A stretch of DNA of 64,000 nucleotides from Microthrixaceae bacterium. GTDB taxonomy: Bacteria; Actinomycetota; Acidimicrobiia; Acidimicrobiales; DATDAH01. The position numbers and the translations under genes are program-made. The stretch covers positions 1 to 64,000 of the forward strand of contig JACJWK010000017.1 in assembly GCA_020637195.1 (NCBI GenBank), written 5' to 3'. The notes under the pieces were generated by a model. That model searched no databases. It saw only the letters and a list, made by a program, of their open reading frames with translations, and had not been told where the DNA came from. Below, piece after piece: positions 14,591-23,522 of the stretch. Numbering within the stretch: position 1 is the stretch's first letter; each line of letters begins with the position of its first letter.

Positions 14591-16483
14591 GTGAGGATGC
14601 CGCCGCACATGGCCATCGGCGCCGACCCGACCAAGATCGCGGGCGCCACCCTGGGCAAGGGCCTGGTGCGGCGCGTGTGGCGGTTCGCCAAGCCCTACCA
14701 GTGGCTGCTGGTCGGGTTCATCGCCGTGATCGTCGCCGCGGCCGTCATCGGCCTGCTGCCGGCGCTGCTCATCCGGCGCATCATCGACGACGCCCTGCCC
14801 GACGGCGACCGGGGCCTCGTCACCACCGCCGCCGCGCTGATGGTGCTGGTGGCCTTCGTCGAGGCGGGCCTCTCGCTCGCCGAGCGGTGGTGGTCGTCGC
14901 GCATCGGCGAGGGCCTCATCTTCGACCTGCGGGTGGCGCTGTTCGACCACGTCCAGCGCATGCCCATTGCCTTCTTCACCCGCACCCAGACGGGCGCGCT
15001 CATCAGCCGCCTCAACAACGACGTCATCGGCGCCCAGCGGGCGGTCACGGGCACGCTCGGGTCGGTCATCTCCAACGTGGTCGTGCTCGTCACCACCCTC
15101 ACGGCCATGTTCGTGCTCCAGTGGCAGCTCACCCTCCTGTCGCTGCTGCTGCTGCCGCTGTTCCTGCTCCCCACCAAGCGGGTGGGCCGCCGCCTCCAGG
15201 CCATGACCCGCGAGCAGATGGACCTCAACTCGTCCATGAACACGACCATGACCGAGCGCTTCAACGTCTCGGGCGCCCTGCTGGTCAAGCTGTTCGGCCG
15301 CCACGACCAGGAGTCGGGCGACTTCGCCGACCGCGCCGGTCGGGTGCGCGACATCGGGGTGCTCACCGCCGTGTACAGCCGCACGTTCTTCATCGCCCTC
15401 GCCCTCGTGGGCGCGGTCGGCACCGCGCTCATCTACTGGCTGGGCGGCCAGCTCGTGATCTCGGGCACCATCACGGTCGGCACCCTGGTGGCGCTCGGCA
15501 CCTACGTGGCCCAGATCTACACGCCGCTCACCAGCCTCACCAACGCCCGGGTCGACCTGATGACGGCCTTCGTGTCGTTCGACCGGGTCTTCGAGGTGCT
15601 CGACACCGAGCACCAGGTCACGGACCGGCCCGGGGCCGTGGATCTCGTCGACCCGGTCGGCGAGATCGAGCTGCACGACGTGTGGTTCCGCTACCCGGCG
15701 GCCGCCGACGTGTCGCTGGCCTCGCTCGAGCTCGACGCCGGCGGCCGCGACGGGCTGAGCACCGAGGCCTCCGAGCCCGTGCTGAAAGGCCTGTCGGCGG
15801 CGCTGCCCGCGGGCTCGCTCACCGCCCTCGTCGGGCCGTCGGGCGCGGGCAAGACCACCATCAGCTCGCTGATCCCGCGCCTCTACGACGTCACCGGCGG
15901 CGCGGTCACCATCGACGGCCACGACGTGCGCGACCTCACCCAGCGCAGCCTGCGGGCGGCCATCGGCGTGGTCAGCCAGGACCCCCACCTGTTCCACGAC
16001 ACCGTGGGCGACAACCTCCTCTACGCCCGCCCCGGCGCCACCCGCGAGGAGATCGAGGCGGCGTGCCGGCGGGCCCAGATCCACGACGTCATCGCCGCCC
16101 TCCCCGACGGCTACGACACCGTGGTGGGCGAGCGGGGCTACCGGCTGAGCGGCGGCGAGAAGCAGCGCCTGGCCATCGCCCGGATGCTGCTGAAGGACCC
16201 GGCCATCGTCGTGCTCGACGAGGCCACCAGCCACCTCGACTCCGAGAACGAGGCCGCGGTGCAAGACGCCCTCGAGGAGGCCCTGGCCGGGCGCACGTCG
16301 ATCGTCATCGCCCACCGCCTCTCGACCATCCGCGCCGCCGACCAGATCCTGGTGATCGACGAGGGCGCCATCGTCGAGCGCGGCACCCACGACGACCTGG
16401 TCGACGTCCCCGGCGGCCTCTACGCCGACCTCTACCGCACCCTCGTCCGCGGCGACGTCGTCGGCGAGCCCGCCGACGCCTGA
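14591..16483 (+). CDS. ABC exporter, fused membrane and ATPase domains
   Basis: A half-transporter of 630 residues. Six membrane helices (about residues 38-340) are followed by a nucleotide-binding domain with Walker A GPSGAGKTT, signature LSGGEKQ, Walker B IVVLDEATS and the H-loop AHRLST. Such type IV exporters act as dimers, either as homodimers or with a partner; no partner gene is adjacent. GTG 14591 follows TAGGCT (14579-14584) by 6 bases, a leaderless arrangement. Substrate unknown (lipid, drug or peptide). Confidence 0.94.
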   Translation: MRMPPHMAIGADPTKIAGATLGKGLVRRVWRFAKPYQWLLVGFIAVIVAAAVIGLLPALLIRRIIDDALPDGDRGLVTTAAALMVLVAFVEAGLSLAERWWSSRIGEGLIFDLRVALFDHVQRMPIAFFTRTQTGALISRLNNDVIGAQRAVTGTLGSVISNVVVLVTTLTAMFVLQWQLTLLSLLLLPLFLLPTKRVGRRLQAMTREQMDLNSSMNTTMTERFNVSGALLVKLFGRHDQESGDFADRAGRVRDIGVLTAVYSRTFFIALALVGAVGTALIYWLGGQLVISGTITVGTLVALGTYVAQIYTPLTSLTNARVDLMTAFVSFDRVFEVLDTEHQVTDRPGAVDLVDPVGEIELHDVWFRYPAAADVSLASLELDAGGRDGLSTEASEPVLKGLSAALPAGSLTALVGPSGAGKTTISSLIPRLYDVTGGAVTIDGHDVRDLTQRSLRAAIGVVSQDPHLFHDTVGDNLLYARPGATREEIEAACRRAQIHDVIAALPDGYDTVVGERGYRLSGGEKQRLAIARMLLKDPAIVVLDEATSHLDSENEAAVQDALEEALAGRTSIVIAHRLSTIRAADQILVIDEGAIVERGTHDDLVDVPGGLYADLYRTLVRGDVVGEPADA

Positions 16484-16529
16484 GCGGGCGGCGGCGCCGG
16501 GCGGCGGGCGCGAGGTCGGGCGGTGGCGA

Positions 16530-16576
16530 TTCTTTGACGGATCGACCGCGAATGGCGCTGTCGATCCGTCGAAGAA
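16530..16576. repeat. 17-base inverted repeat, possible terminator of the ABC gene
   Basis: TTCTTTGACGGATCGAC (16530-16546) and its complement at 16560-16576 pair with one mismatch, which can still pair as G-U in RNA, around a 13-base loop. It lies 46 bases after the ABC exporter stop and about 110 bases before the XRE start. It could end the ABC transcript or serve as a protein-binding palindrome. Confidence 0.55.
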
Positions 16577-16622
16577 CCTGCATCGCGTGTGACGCTGCCA
16601 GGTGGTCGGCCGGGTGTCGGCG

Positions 16623-16684
16623 ATGGACAACCCGGAGGGCCTCGCCCGCGTGGTTGTCCATATCGTCCCCGATATGTTGTCCTC
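16623..16684 (+). promoter_or_regulatory. Stacked palindromes and promoter of the XRE-nucleotidyltransferase pair
   Basis: ATGGACAACC (16623-16632) is perfectly inverted at 16652-16661. A second palindrome, ATATCG-tccc-CGATAT, spans 16660-16675. The latter runs into TATGTT (16673-16678), a -10 box 6 bases before GTG 16685. An operator placed over the -10 box directly before an XRE gene is the classical layout for toxin-antitoxin autoregulation (inference). Confidence 0.65.
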
Positions 16685-17071
16685 GTGCACGGCGCCGCGC
16701 TGCGACAGGCTCGAACCGACCGGGGGTTGACCCAGGGTGAGCTCGCCGCCGTCTCCGGCATCAAGCAGGCGAACATCTCCGCGATCGAGAACGGGCGCCG
16801 GCAACCGAGCGCCGAGACGCTGCACCGGCTCCTCGCCGCGTGCGGCTACGACCTGGTTGCCGTCTCGAGCGACGAACGAATCCACCTCGTCCCGCCGCCG
16901 GCGCCGGGCGAACCGGAGGTCGTCGGCGACCTGCTCACCGAGCGCGACCGCACCGACCCGTTCGAGTCACCATCACTGATCGGGGCCGACACCCCGGTCG
17001 AGCTTCGAGCCCGGCTGCTCGTCGCCGTGCTCGACGCGTCGGAGGCCACCATCCGGGGGCGGTTGCGCTGA
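16685..17071 (+). CDS. XRE-family antitoxin-like regulator
   Basis: A protein of 128 residues. The HTH occupies residues about 3-58 (LRQARTDRGLTQGELAAVSGIKQ, then IENGRRQPS). The C-terminal part (PPAPGEPEVV ... VELRARLLVAVLDASEATIRGRLR) likely contacts the partner. GTG 16685 is chosen because the HTH starts directly after it and a -10 box lies 6 bases before it; a longer frame reading upstream would cross the palindromes. The stop overlaps the next ATG (TGATG), so the two genes are coupled. Confidence 0.85.
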   Translation: MHGAALRQARTDRGLTQGELAAVSGIKQANISAIENGRRQPSAETLHRLLAACGYDLVAVSSDERIHLVPPPAPGEPEVVGDLLTERDRTDPFESPSLIGADTPVELRARLLVAVLDASEATIRGRLR

Positions 17072-17616
17072 TGGACTTCGTCGAGCTCATCGTGTCCGTG
17101 CACGAGCACCTCGACCGGGGTGGGATCGCCCACGCCTTCGGCGGCGCGCTCGCCCTGGGCTACGTGGCGGAGCCCCGGGGCACCGTCGACATCGACGTCA
17201 ACGTGTTCGTGCCGACCGCGCGCCTCGACGAGGTGACGAGCGCGCTCGAGCCGGCGGGATTCCGCCCTCCCGACGAGGTGGCGGCGGGGCCCCCGGTCGC
17301 GGGCGTCCGCTTCACCCACACCTCCGAGCCGTTCCCCCTCGACGTCTTCCCGTCGCTCGACGAGCGCTACACCGACATCGAACGGCGGGTCGTCCGCCAC
17401 CCGTTCGGCCGCCGCGACGACGTGCTCCCGTTCCTGTCCGCCGAGGACCTCTGCGTCTTCAAGCTCTCGTTCAACCGGGCAAAGGACTGGCTCGACCTCG
17501 CCGCCATCGCGACGGCTCGCCCCGACCTCGATCTCGACGTGGTCACCGAACTGCTCGTCGCCCTCCGCGGCCCGACCATGCATCCCCGCCTCGCCCGCTT
17601 CCGCGCCCTGGTGTGA
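17071..17616 (+). CDS. Nucleotidyltransferase-fold protein, toxin-like
   Basis: A protein of 181 residues. The minimal polymerase-beta signature is visible: FGGALALGY, then TVDIDVNVFV (the Asp pair), then a third acidic strand in FPLDVFPSLD. The C-terminal half carries LSAEDLCVFKLSFNRAKDWLDLAAI, as in AbiEii/NTase-type toxins of type IV-like systems that modify tRNA or other targets. Coupling to the XRE gene supports a toxin-antitoxin reading. The target is unknown and toxicity is inferred. Confidence 0.8.
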   Translation: MDFVELIVSVHEHLDRGGIAHAFGGALALGYVAEPRGTVDIDVNVFVPTARLDEVTSALEPAGFRPPDEVAAGPPVAGVRFTHTSEPFPLDVFPSLDERYTDIERRVVRHPFGRRDDVLPFLSAEDLCVFKLSFNRAKDWLDLAAIATARPDLDLDVVTELLVALRGPTMHPRLARFRALV

Positions 17617-17688
17617 CCGTGAGGCGCACGGCGGCGACGTCGCGCCGGAGCGCAGCGGCCACCGTCGCCCCGGCGACGCCGGTGAGGG

Positions 17689-18153
17689 TCAGCGGGGGTG
17701 GAAGCGCAGCCAGGTGGCGGTCATGGTCGCCCGGGTCTTGCCGTCGGCGCTGAGCTCGGCGTGCACCACGATCTCCTGCCCGGAGATGCTCACCGGCTCG
17801 GCGACGAGTTGCACGGGCGCGGCCAGCGGCGACGGGCGCAGGAAGCGCACGTCGAAGCCGGCGGTGATGAACGGGATGGGGGCGCCCGGATCGGGCTCCC
17901 ACCCGCGCGGCGCGGCCTCCCAGAGGACGACCGCCGCCGTGTGGCAGTCGAGCACGGTGGCGATGATGCCGCCGTTGAGGAAGCCGAAGCCGTTGTCGTG
18001 CTCCGGGCCCGAGGGGAACTCGGCGACCGTGCGCTCCCCGTCCCGGTAGCTGCGCAGGTGGAAGCCGTCGGGGTTGGCGTGCCCGCACCCGAAGCAGGTG
18101 ACGCCCGGATAGAGGGACTCCTGGATGCTGAGGCCGCCTGGGTCGACGCTCAC
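17689..18153 (-). CDS. PaaI-family hotdog thioesterase
   Basis: Acyl-CoA thioesterase of the hotdog fold, about 154 residues. The conserved stretch FGFLNGGIIATVLDCHTAA holds the helix with the catalytic Asp, and the strands FDVRFLRPSP and ISGQEIVVHAEL complete the fold. An unusual CFGCG near the N-terminus (GVTCFGCGHANPDG) is common in this actinobacterial subgroup. GTG 18153 gives the expected domain start. A longer reading from 18225 adds low-complexity sequence and is less likely. Confidence 0.88.
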   Translation of the reverse strand: MSVDPGGLSIQESLYPGVTCFGCGHANPDGFHLRSYRDGERTVAEFPSGPEHDNGFGFLNGGIIATVLDCHTAAVVLWEAAPRGWEPDPGAPIPFITAGFDVRFLRPSPLAAPVQLVAEPVSISGQEIVVHAELSADGKTRATMTATWLRFHPR

Positions 18154-18300
18154 CGGTCCGCCCGTCGTCCGTCGGTGGCCGGGACCCGGCCCTTCGGTGC
18201 TGCACCGGTGATGGGGCCCTCTCACGGGAGCACGTCGGCGCGCTCCGCAGCCCGACCGTACCGCTGGCCCGCCCCCGCGGCGCTCAGCTGAACGTCGCCG

Positions 18301-19059
18301 CTACACGCGCTCGCGGAGCCAGGCGATGTCGTCCTTGCGGCCGTCGTCGCCGGTCTCGCAGATGACGGGGGCGCCGGCGGTGCGGACGACCTCGACGAGG
18401 GCGTCGGGGTCGACCTGGCCCTGGCCCAGGTGCTCGTGGCGGTCCCGGCCCGAGCCGTGGGGGTCCTTCGAGTCGTTGCAGTGGACGAGGTCGATGCGGC
18501 CGGTGATGGCGAGCAGGCGCTCGGCGGCGTCGATCATGGTCTCGCCGGCGGCGTGGGCGTGGCAGGTGTCGAGGCAGAAGCCGATGCCGAACGGGGCGAT
18601 GTGGTCCCACAGCCGGGCGATGGTGTCGAAGTGGCGGGCCATCGCGTGGTCGCCGCCGGCGGTGTTCTCGAGGTAGATCGGCACCTCGGACTCGACCGCC
18701 TGGAGGCCCTTCACCCAGCGCACGAAGCCCTCGGCCTCGTCGTCGTCGGCGGTGACGTGGCCTCCGTGGACGATGACCGCGGTGGCGTCGATCTCGGCCG
18801 CCGCCTCGCAGGTCTGCTGGAGGATCTTGCGGCTGGGGATGCGGATGCGGTTGTTGGGCGAGGCGAGGTTGATGACGTAGGGGGCGTGGACGTACACCGG
18901 CACCGGCGACGCCTTCAGCGCCTCGGCGTCGGGATGCGGCGGCGGCTTCTTCCAGCCCTGCGGGTCGCCCAGGAACAGCTGGAGGCAGCCGGCGTCCTCG
19001 GCCAGCGCGGTGCCGAGCGGATCGTCGGGGCCGACGTGCGAGCCGATGGGAGCGTCCAT
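18301..19059 (-). CDS. nfo: Endonuclease IV (AP endonuclease)
   Basis: Zinc-dependent TIM-barrel AP endonuclease that cuts 5' of abasic sites in base-excision repair. The 252 residues contain family motifs with the metal ligands: VYVHAPYVINLASPN, VIVHGGH, IYLENTAGG, GFCLDTCHAHAAG and VHCNDSKDPHGSGRDRH. Length is slightly short compared with E. coli Nfo but complete. ATG 19059 lies 6 bases after TAGGTT, a leaderless start. Encoded alone on this strand between a thioesterase and an alpha-galactosidase. Confidence 0.93.
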   Translation of the reverse strand: MDAPIGSHVGPDDPLGTALAEDAGCLQLFLGDPQGWKKPPPHPDAEALKASPVPVYVHAPYVINLASPNNRIRIPSRKILQQTCEAAAEIDATAVIVHGGHVTADDDEAEGFVRWVKGLQAVESEVPIYLENTAGGDHAMARHFDTIARLWDHIAPFGIGFCLDTCHAHAAGETMIDAAERLLAITGRIDLVHCNDSKDPHGSGRDRHEHLGQGQVDPDALVEVVRTAGAPVICETGDDGRKDDIAWLRERV

Positions 19060-19133
19060 CCCCCGAACCTACCGGCGTGCCCCGTCGGCCGCCGACACGC
19101 GAACCGGAGGCGATGGCCGTCGGTTCCCGACCG

Positions 19134-20861
19134 CTATCGCCTCGGGAACGACGGAGGGAGGAGGGGGTCGAGGGCGGCGCCGCTGCCGTCGGTCAGGTGC
19201 GTGGGGACGGGCAGGTCGCCGGCGCCGGCGAGCAGGTCGTCGCAGCGGGCGGTGGCACCGTCCGCCGCAGCGGCGTCGGAGGCCCGGCCCCGCGCCAGGG
19301 CCTCGTCGAGCAGGGCCCGTTCGGCGGGGCCCAGCAGGGCGAGGTCGTCCGAGACGATGGCCATGCCCCCGGACACGCCGACGGCGAGGGCCCACGCCCG
19401 CGCCACCTCGGGCGCCAGCCGGGTCTCGGACGTCCGCAACATGATGCAGTCCGGGTCGTTCAGCCAGAGCCGGCGGTGCAGGAACGAGCGGGCGAGGGTG
19501 GAGCGCCACGCGCCCCTGGTGGCGGGGCTGACCTCCTCGTAGCCCGGCATGGCGAAGTCGTCGACGCGCTCCCACGAGGGCGCGACGTCGGGGCCGATGC
19601 GCATGCCGTCGACCACGCCCACGACGGCGCCCAGGGGGCACCCGCACGCGAGGAGGAAGGTGTCGTCGCCGGCGCCCCGGCGGATGGCCTCGTAGCCCCG
19701 GCGCACCCGTTCGGCCGGCGTGGCCGTGGGATCGGCCCACCGCCCGCCCTCGAGCGCGGGCACGCAGGTGAAGTCGAGCTTGAGGTAGCGGTAGCCCATC
19801 TCGACGAGCGCGGCCGCGGTGTCGGCCAGGTGCTGCTGCACCTCGTCGTCGGTGGTGTCGAGGGTGGCCTGGAAGCCGTCCCAGTCCGGGTTCCACCAGC
19901 CCGTCAGGAGCTCGCCGCCCTCGGCCTGGCGGGCCGCCCAACCGGGGTGCGCGGCGAGCACCGCCGAACCGGGGTGGGCGAGGAACGGGGCCATCCAGAT
20001 GCCCGGGGTGTAGCCGGCGCCGGCGATGTCCGCGGCCAGGCGGTCGACGCCCGAGGAGAACTTCTCGTTGGTGACCAGCCAGTCGCCGATCGCGGCCTGG
20101 TACCCGTCGTCCACCTGGAAGACGTCGAAGGGCCAGTCGCCGGCCCGGGCCAGGTTGGCGCGGACGTGCTCCTCGGTGAGCGAGTGGAAGTAGTGGTACC
20201 AGCTGCACCAGCCCACCTGGTAGGGCGCGGCGACCCGCGCCGCCTCGGCCTCGCCCACCGCGTCCGCCCAGGCCTCGAGCAGCGGCGCCGCGGCGGGCCC
20301 GTCGGCGGCCACCACGTCGTGCAGCGACCGGACGCGGCCCGCCCCGAGCTCGGCCCCACCGAGGAAGGCCTCGGCGACCACCTCGACGGCGCCGTCGTCG
20401 AGGCGGCGGAGCCGCAGGGTGCCCTCGTGGGTGGCGCCGCCGAGGAAGCCCACCAGCCGGACGGGGTCGTCGGCGCCGGCGCCGCGGAAGGCGGTGACCT
20501 GTTCCGAGCGGACCTCACCGTCGGGTGCGACCGCCGGGTCCGCGTGGTGCACGCGCCGGGCGAAGCCCACGACGTCGTCCATCATCGGATCGCCGGTCCG
20601 TGTGCGCGACGGGTCGACGTGCTCGCCGAGGGTCACCGCCCCCGTCGGGGACCACGACTGGTAGCCGTGCTGGAACACGCGCACCGGGGGCGATCCCGCC
20701 GCCTCGACCCGGAACCGCAGGCGGACCGCCCGCACGGCGACGGGGCGGTCGCCGGCGTTGGCCACGGACCACGACCAGCGCCGACCGGCCACCACCTCCT
20801 CGACCGCCACCTCGAGCCCGGGACGGTCCGGGACGATCTCGGAGCCCTCGAGTCGCAGCAC
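19134..20861 (-). CDS. Alpha-galactosidase, GH36 family
   Basis: Hydrolyses terminal alpha-galactosides. The N-terminal beta-sandwich (about 1-195) contains FQHGYQSWSP. The catalytic barrel contains VGWCSWYHYF, DVFQVDDGYQ, YLKLDFTC with nucleophile Asp about 363, and MRIGPDVAPSW with acid/base Asp about 425. There is no signal peptide, so it acts in the cytoplasm. The 575 residues are shorter than tetrameric GH36 enzymes (about 720) but fit the compact subgroup. GTG 20861; no transporter gene lies nearby. Confidence 0.88.
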   Translation of the reverse strand: MLRLEGSEIVPDRPGLEVAVEEVVAGRRWSWSVANAGDRPVAVRAVRLRFRVEAAGSPPVRVFQHGYQSWSPTGAVTLGEHVDPSRTRTGDPMMDDVVGFARRVHHADPAVAPDGEVRSEQVTAFRGAGADDPVRLVGFLGGATHEGTLRLRRLDDGAVEVVAEAFLGGAELGAGRVRSLHDVVAADGPAAAPLLEAWADAVGEAEAARVAAPYQVGWCSWYHYFHSLTEEHVRANLARAGDWPFDVFQVDDGYQAAIGDWLVTNEKFSSGVDRLAADIAGAGYTPGIWMAPFLAHPGSAVLAAHPGWAARQAEGGELLTGWWNPDWDGFQATLDTTDDEVQQHLADTAAALVEMGYRYLKLDFTCVPALEGGRWADPTATPAERVRRGYEAIRRGAGDDTFLLACGCPLGAVVGVVDGMRIGPDVAPSWERVDDFAMPGYEEVSPATRGAWRSTLARSFLHRRLWLNDPDCIMLRTSETRLAPEVARAWALAVGVSGGMAIVSDDLALLGPAERALLDEALARGRASDAAAADGATARCDDLLAGAGDLPVPTHLTDGSGAALDPLLPPSFPRR

Positions 20862-20882
20862 GTCCGTCGTCTCCGTCCCGCC

Positions 20883-23390
20883 CTACAGCCAGGGCCGGGG
20901 GTCGGCCAGCAGCTCGGCGATGTCGTCGGCCGGGGCCGGCCGGCTGAAGAGGTAGCCCTGCACCACGTCGCAGCCCAGCTCCCGCAGGGTGGCCAGCTGC
21001 TCCTCGGTCTCGACCCCCTCGCCCACCACGGTGAAGCCCAGGGACTGCCCGAGCACGATGGCCGCGGAGATGATGGCCCGGTCGGGCGAGCCCGGACGCT
21101 CGAGGCCGGCGACGAAGGACTGGTCGATCTTGAGGTGGTTCGCCATCGGGAACCGGCGCACGTAGTCGAGGGTGGCGTAGCCGGTGCCGAAGTCGTCGAT
21201 GGCGAAGCCGACGCTCATGTCGCACAGCTGGCGCAGGGTCTCGACGAGGCCCAGCCCGGCCGCCAGGGCGGACTCGGTCACCTCGAAGCACAGCCGGTGG
21301 GGCGCGAGGCCCGACGCGTCGAGGACGCGGCCGACGCGGGTGAGGAACTGCTCGTCGGCGAGCTGGCGCACCGAGAGGTTGACCATCACCGTGAGGTCGG
21401 GGGCGAGCGCCGTCCACTCGACGAGCTGGTGGGCGGCCTGCTCGAGCACCTGCTCGCCGAGGGGGACGATCAGGCCGATGTCCTCGGCGGCGGGGATGAA
21501 CTCGGCGGGGGGCACGAGCCCGTGACCGGGGCGGTCCCAGCGCACGAGCGCCTCGACCGCGGTGATGGTCCCGGTGCGCACGTCGATCAGCGGCTGGTAG
21601 TGGACCACGAGCTGGTCGTCCGCCACGGCCACGTGCAGCTCGCGCTCGAGGTCGAGGCGCTTGACCACCTGGCGGTGCAGGTCCTCCTCGAACACCTCGT
21701 AGCGCGACCGGCCCCGCTCCTTGGCGCGGTACATCGCGGCGTCGGCGTTGCGCACCAGGGACTCGGCCTCGGCGGCCAGGTCCACGGGCTCGCCGGCACC
21801 GGTCGAGTCGGGTCGCGGCTCGGTGTCGCCGCCCGCGATCGCGATGCCCACGCTCGCCCGCACGAACACCGTGGTGTCGTCGAGCTCGAAGGGCGGCTCG
21901 AGCTCCATCGCCAGCCGGGTGGCCACCGCGGCCGCCCCCGCCTCACCGGCCACGTCCTCGCAGACGAGCAGGAACTCGTCGCCCCCGAAGCGCCCCACCG
22001 TGTCGCCGGCCCGCAGCGGTCGGTGGAACCGGGTGGCGACCTGCTGGAGCAGGCGGTCGCCGGCGGCGTGGCCGAGGCTGTCGTTGATCACCTTGAAGTC
22101 GTCGAGGTCGATGAACAGGACGGCGAGCGTGGTGCCGAGCCGCCGGCTCCGGGCGACGGCCTGCTCGATGCGGTCGAGCAGCAGCGAGCGGTTGGGCAGG
22201 CCGGTGAGCTGGTCGTGGAGGGCCTCGTGCTCGAGGGTGGCCTCGAACTCGGCCCGCTCGACCGCGATCGACGCCAGGTGGGTGACCCGCTCGAGCAGCA
22301 CCAGCTCGTCGGGCAGCGGGGCACGGGCCTCGGGCAGGTAGGCGGCGATGGCCCCGACGAGGCCGCCGGTGGTGGGGGCGTCCAGGCGCAGCGCCCAGCA
22401 GGACCGGAGCCCGTGGGCCACCAGCACGTCGCGCGCCGGCGCCCAGCGGAAGTCGGTGGCGATGTCGTCGTAGACCACCGCCGGCGGCCCCGGCGCCCGC
22501 AGCGACCGGCCCAGGGTGGACGTGCTGGGCACGTCGTCCATGGCCGCCACGACCTCCGGGGGCAGCGTCGGCGCCACGGTCACCCGGACCCGCCCCGAGT
22601 CGTCGAGCTGGCCCACCGAGCACTGGGCGCCGGGGATGCGGCGCTCGACGACGGCGACGAGGGCGGCCAGCGTCTCGTCGAGGGGCATGCCCCGCGCCAC
22701 CCGCTCGAGCACGTCGCTCTGCTCGGCCAGCAGGTCGGCCACGGCCCGGTGGCGGGAGACGTCGCGGCAGTTGAGCACGATGCCCTGCACCGCCGGGAGG
22801 TCGAGGAGGTTCGTGGCGAGGACGCTGAGGTGGCGCCACGAACCGTCGGCGTGCCGCCCCCGCAGCTCGGTGGGGGTGCGCTTGGCGACGCCCCGCACCT
22901 CGTCGCCGAAGTCGTCGAGCACCCGGTGCAGGTCCTCGGGGTGGACGAGCTCGAAGCAGTTCCGGCCCAACAGCTCGTCGGCCTCGTAGCCCAGCACGAG
23001 CCCGATGGCCTGGCCGACGTAGGTCATGGCGCCCTGGTCGTCGGTGATGATGAGCACGTCGTCGCTGTGCTCGATGATGGCGCGGGCCCAGTCCTCGGTC
23101 CGGCGCAGGGCCTCCTCGCTGGCGGCGACGTCGGACACGTCACGCAGGATCCACAGCCAGCTCGTGGGCTCGCTCCACAGCGTGATGTACTTCGCCTCGA
23201 CGACGAAGGTGGACCCGTCGCGCCGGTGCAGCACGACCCGCTCGTGCACCGGCACGCCGGCCTCCATGGCCTCGAGCAACTCGGCGATGAGCTCCTGGTC
23301 GGTCTCGGGGCCGATGGGCACCCGGGGTCTCCCCAGCAGGTCGTCGCTCGGCCAGCCCGTCAGGCGCTCGAGCGCGTCGTTCACCCACAC
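20883..23390 (-). CDS. PAS-PAS-GAF-GGDEF-EAL cyclic-di-GMP enzyme, 5' end uncertain
   Basis: Bifunctional-type c-di-GMP protein. In order: a truncated PAS (about residues 1-95), a PAS (about 95-225), a GAF-like region (about 240-395), a GGDEF domain with intact RFGGDEF (cyclase active) and an EAL domain with EALVRW, NLSVRQ and DDFGTGY (phosphodiesterase residues present). The frame opens in the middle of the first PAS domain (WVNDALERLTG), with a stop just before it. One added base near 23,410 joins it to the upstream frame, whose ATG 23530 overlaps the preceding gene. The real gene is therefore probably 20883-23530. Confidence 0.88.
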   Translation of the reverse strand: MWVNDALERLTGWPSDDLLGRPRVPIGPETDQELIAELLEAMEAGVPVHERVVLHRRDGSTFVVEAKYITLWSEPTSWLWILRDVSDVAASEEALRRTEDWARAIIEHSDDVLIITDDQGAMTYVGQAIGLVLGYEADELLGRNCFELVHPEDLHRVLDDFGDEVRGVAKRTPTELRGRHADGSWRHLSVLATNLLDLPAVQGIVLNCRDVSRHRAVADLLAEQSDVLERVARGMPLDETLAALVAVVERRIPGAQCSVGQLDDSGRVRVTVAPTLPPEVVAAMDDVPSTSTLGRSLRAPGPPAVVYDDIATDFRWAPARDVLVAHGLRSCWALRLDAPTTGGLVGAIAAYLPEARAPLPDELVLLERVTHLASIAVERAEFEATLEHEALHDQLTGLPNRSLLLDRIEQAVARSRRLGTTLAVLFIDLDDFKVINDSLGHAAGDRLLQQVATRFHRPLRAGDTVGRFGGDEFLLVCEDVAGEAGAAAVATRLAMELEPPFELDDTTVFVRASVGIAIAGGDTEPRPDSTGAGEPVDLAAEAESLVRNADAAMYRAKERGRSRYEVFEEDLHRQVVKRLDLERELHVAVADDQLVVHYQPLIDVRTGTITAVEALVRWDRPGHGLVPPAEFIPAAEDIGLIVPLGEQVLEQAAHQLVEWTALAPDLTVMVNLSVRQLADEQFLTRVGRVLDASGLAPHRLCFEVTESALAAGLGLVETLRQLCDMSVGFAIDDFGTGYATLDYVRRFPMANHLKIDQSFVAGLERPGSPDRAIISAAIVLGQSLGFTVVGEGVETEEQLATLRELGCDVVQGYLFSRPAPADDIAELLADPRPWL

Positions 23391-23522
23391 GGTGCGGTGC
23401 TGCCGTCGTCACCCGGGCGGCCACGAGAGGCGTCGCTGACCTGCGCGCGGCGACGTGGAACGCCTCGGCTTACTGCAACCGGCGCGCTGCCGGCGGCGTC
23501 ACGGCGCTCGGACGGGCGGCGG

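Noticed and set aside
16589..16684. Longer N-terminus for the XRE gene from an upstream start
   Set aside because: It would translate the palindromes and the -10 box, and the HTH begins directly after GTG 16685.
14561..16885. Very long open frame on the minus strand opposite the ABC exporter
   Set aside because: It mirrors the exporter codons, is low-complexity (G, V, A, D, H-rich), has no domain, and the plus strand carries every ABC motif. The same applies to the 1,753-residue frame opposite the GH36 and GGDEF genes and the 1,569-residue frame opposite the propeller and RCC1 genes.
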